Source: Desulfatitalea alkaliphila (GTDB lineage: Bacteria; Desulfobacterota; Desulfobacteria; Desulfobacterales; Desulfosarcinaceae). Taken from it: a stretch of 64,000 bases of DNA. Location of the stretch: NCBI RefSeq assembly GCF_022968795.1, contig NZ_JALJRB010000003.1, positions 124,001 to 188,000 of the forward strand, written 5' to 3'. Of the stretch, positions 63,501 through 64,000 are shown one piece after another (positions within the stretch are counted from its first letter, which is position 1; each line of letters opens with the position of its first letter). The notes under the pieces were generated by a model that saw only the letters and a list, made by a program, of their open reading frames with translations, searched no databases and was not told the origin of the DNA. The position numbers and the translations under genes were made by a program.

Positions 63501-64000
63501 CGGGTCGGCTCTGAGGGCGCCATCGGCATAAAGGATCGAACCGGCCAGGGTCCCATAGAGCTGGGCATCGGCCTGGGATGCATTCAACTGACGCAACAGC
63601 ACCTGGCCGTGGGTCCAGGCCAGATCGAAGACGCGGTCGGCCAGGCGCGGGTCCTGGTATTTTTCCACCAGGCGCAGAGCACCTTCGCGGGATTCCGCGA
63701 TGCCGGAGACGATGTTGATGGTGACCGAGGCCTGGGGTTCGAGGGTCACCCTGCATTGGATGGCCACAATGGGGTCGAGCACCGAACCCTCGCTGCCCGA
63801 AAGCGCCCCCGTAAAGAATCCGCCGGCCCCGCGCATGGCCTGCGGTGCGGCAACGGTGTTGCCGCGCCCGATGAACCGCATGCGATCCGTTTCATAGGAA
63901 ACCATGCCGCTGCGGGCCCCGTGCACGGCCATCAAGTGCAGCATCCAGGGGGTCTGCTCGCCTTGGGAACGGGGACGGCGCGTGCACAGGATCGCCTGCT
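60600..64000 (-). CDS. GH94-family cyclic beta-glucan synthase-type protein, 5' end outside window
   Basis: The frame is open to the right edge, so this is the C-terminal ~1133 residues of a larger protein. Two tandem carbohydrate-binding/putative GH94 beta-sandwich regions ('[19 protein letters not shown]' starts the second) precede an (alpha/alpha)6 barrel with '[20 protein letters not shown]', containing the catalytic Asp of GH94 phosphorylases, and '[20 protein letters not shown]'. The length and layout fit the C-terminal part of cyclic beta-1,2-glucan synthase (NdvB type), whose GT84 portion would lie upstream. Cellobiose-phosphorylase-like function is the alternative. Confidence 0.9.
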   Translation of the reverse strand, partial: QAILCTRRPRSQGEQTPWMLHLMAVHGARSGMVSYETDRMRFIGRGNTVAAPQAMRGAGGFFTGALSGSEGSVLDPIVAIQCRVTLEPQASVTINIVSGIAESREGALRLVEKYQDPRLADRVFDLAWTHGQVLLRQLNASQADAQLYGTLAGSILYADGALRADPKVLARNRRGQSGLWGYAISGDLPIVLLRIEDGANIELVRQMVQAHAFWRLKGLAVDLMIWYEDHAGYRQLLHDEIMGIIAASTETNVLDRPGGIFVRAVEQIAEEDQILIQSAARAIISDRRGTLAEQLSRRHLGEASTPLLVPTRSHRSAPTAVAPLPRHDLRFFNGLGGFTPDGREYVITTAQGRVTPASWVNVLANPHFGTVVSESGSAYTWSENAHEFRLTPWANDPIGDACGEAFYLRDEERGHFWSPTPLPRRGATPYVTRHGFGYSVFEHTERGIHSELWVYVALDAAVKYMVLKVRNISGRSRKISATGYAEWVLGDLRANAGMHVITERDPHSGALFARNRFNTAFRDRVAFFAVGDTNCTVTGDRTEFLGRNGSLRRPAAMMRTRLSGKVGAALDPCAAIQVGFDLADGQEREVVFRLGVGRDADDARRLVKHHGGSAAAQAALDAVWQHWAHTLGAVSVETPDPSVNALVNGWLLYQTLACRIWARSATYQSGGAFGFRDQLQDVMALVHARPHIVREHLLLCAARQFPEGDVQHWWHPPTGRGVRTRCSDDYLWLPLATCRYVQATGDTGVLDVPIPFLQGRPLKEDEESYYDLPDPSKETASLYQHCVRAILNGLRFGVHGLPLIGSGDWNDGMNLVGEHGRGESVWLGFFLHEVLTRFSEVARIHGDAAFADRCLGEAAVQRHNIDTHGWDGAWYRRAYFDDGTPLGSAENPECRIDSIAQSWSVLSGAGNAERARQAMTSLDTHLVRRAHGLVQLLDPPFDTSALNPGYIKGYVPGVRENGGQYTHAAIWAAMAFARLGDSRRAWALFDMINPINHARSSGETDIYKVEPYVVAADVYAVPPHTGRGGWTWYTGSAAWMYRLIVESLLGLELKVDKLRFTPCLPVDWKEFKLHYRYRETIYHITVRQISSAEKAMRVSVDGIEQRDRSISLVDDRKEHWAEVSIPVGSHEE

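Overview
The window reads as chromosomal DNA of a GC-rich, Gram-negative anaerobe, most likely a sulfate-reducing member of Desulfobacterota (Desulfosarcina/Desulfobacteraceae-like). The evidence for this is an in-frame UGA that looks like selenocysteine, Feo iron uptake with a Cys-rich partner, molybdate uptake, AMP-forming acetyl-CoA synthetase, many hybrid histidine kinases, and an Fe/Mn superoxide dismutase of the type common in anaerobes. The taxonomy is inferred from gene content only. I saw no tRNA, rRNA, CRISPR array, prophage or complete insertion sequence.

Region by region. 1-6.1 kb: a hybrid histidine kinase cut by the left edge, acs, and a divergent polytopic membrane protein. 6.1-10.7 kb: a MITE-like repeat, an exported GXWXG/DUF4334-type protein, a three-gene operon (97-aa protein, DUF2325 coiled-coil protein, STAS-like Cys-rich protein) and an EAL-like/HDOD protein. 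10.9-11.8 kb: a lone cbiM behind a cobalamin riboswitch with its own terminator. 12-18.2 kb: a tightly overlapping marR-tolC-hlyD-RND efflux operon. 18.3-19.4 kb: a Tat-exported amidohydrolase. 19.5-29.6 kb, all on the minus strand: an iron-uptake block consisting of feoA, feoB, a FeoB-associated Cys-rich protein, two exported proteins whose mature forms should start with His, and a TonB2-type energy module (DUF3450, TtpC-like ExbB, ExbB, ExbD, TonB, TPR).

29.9-37.2 kb: a methyltransferase resembling the 3-hydroxypalmitate methyl ester signal synthase family with a membrane hybrid kinase just upstream, then a 1200-aa hybrid kinase with two periplasmic solute-binding domains. 37.4-42.5 kb: a lipoprotein, an SDR, two zinc-free quinone oxidoreductases, RarD and a complete MITE-like element. 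42.5-44.8 kb: a PilZ protein, an ArsM-like methyltransferase that appears to be a selenoprotein (UGA at codon 205 with a SECIS-like hairpin), and a transglutaminase-like protein. 44.9-51.5 kb: a complete type I Wadjet anti-plasmid operon (jetABCD). 51.9-55.8 kb: modABC with a divergent XRE/periplasmic-binding-like regulator. 55.8-64 kb: a truncated CNNM transporter remnant, an amidase, a cytoplasmic alpha-amylase, a small PLDc_N-like membrane protein, superoxide dismutase, and the C-terminal part of a huge GH94 (cyclic glucan synthase type) enzyme cut by the right edge.

The most notable items are the Cys-free, Sec-containing methyltransferase; the dispersed MITE-like family whose ends provide stop codons of host genes; the complete Wadjet operon; the pairing of Feo and TonB2 with two N-terminal-His exported proteins; and an RND pump that lacks the conserved transmembrane Asp.
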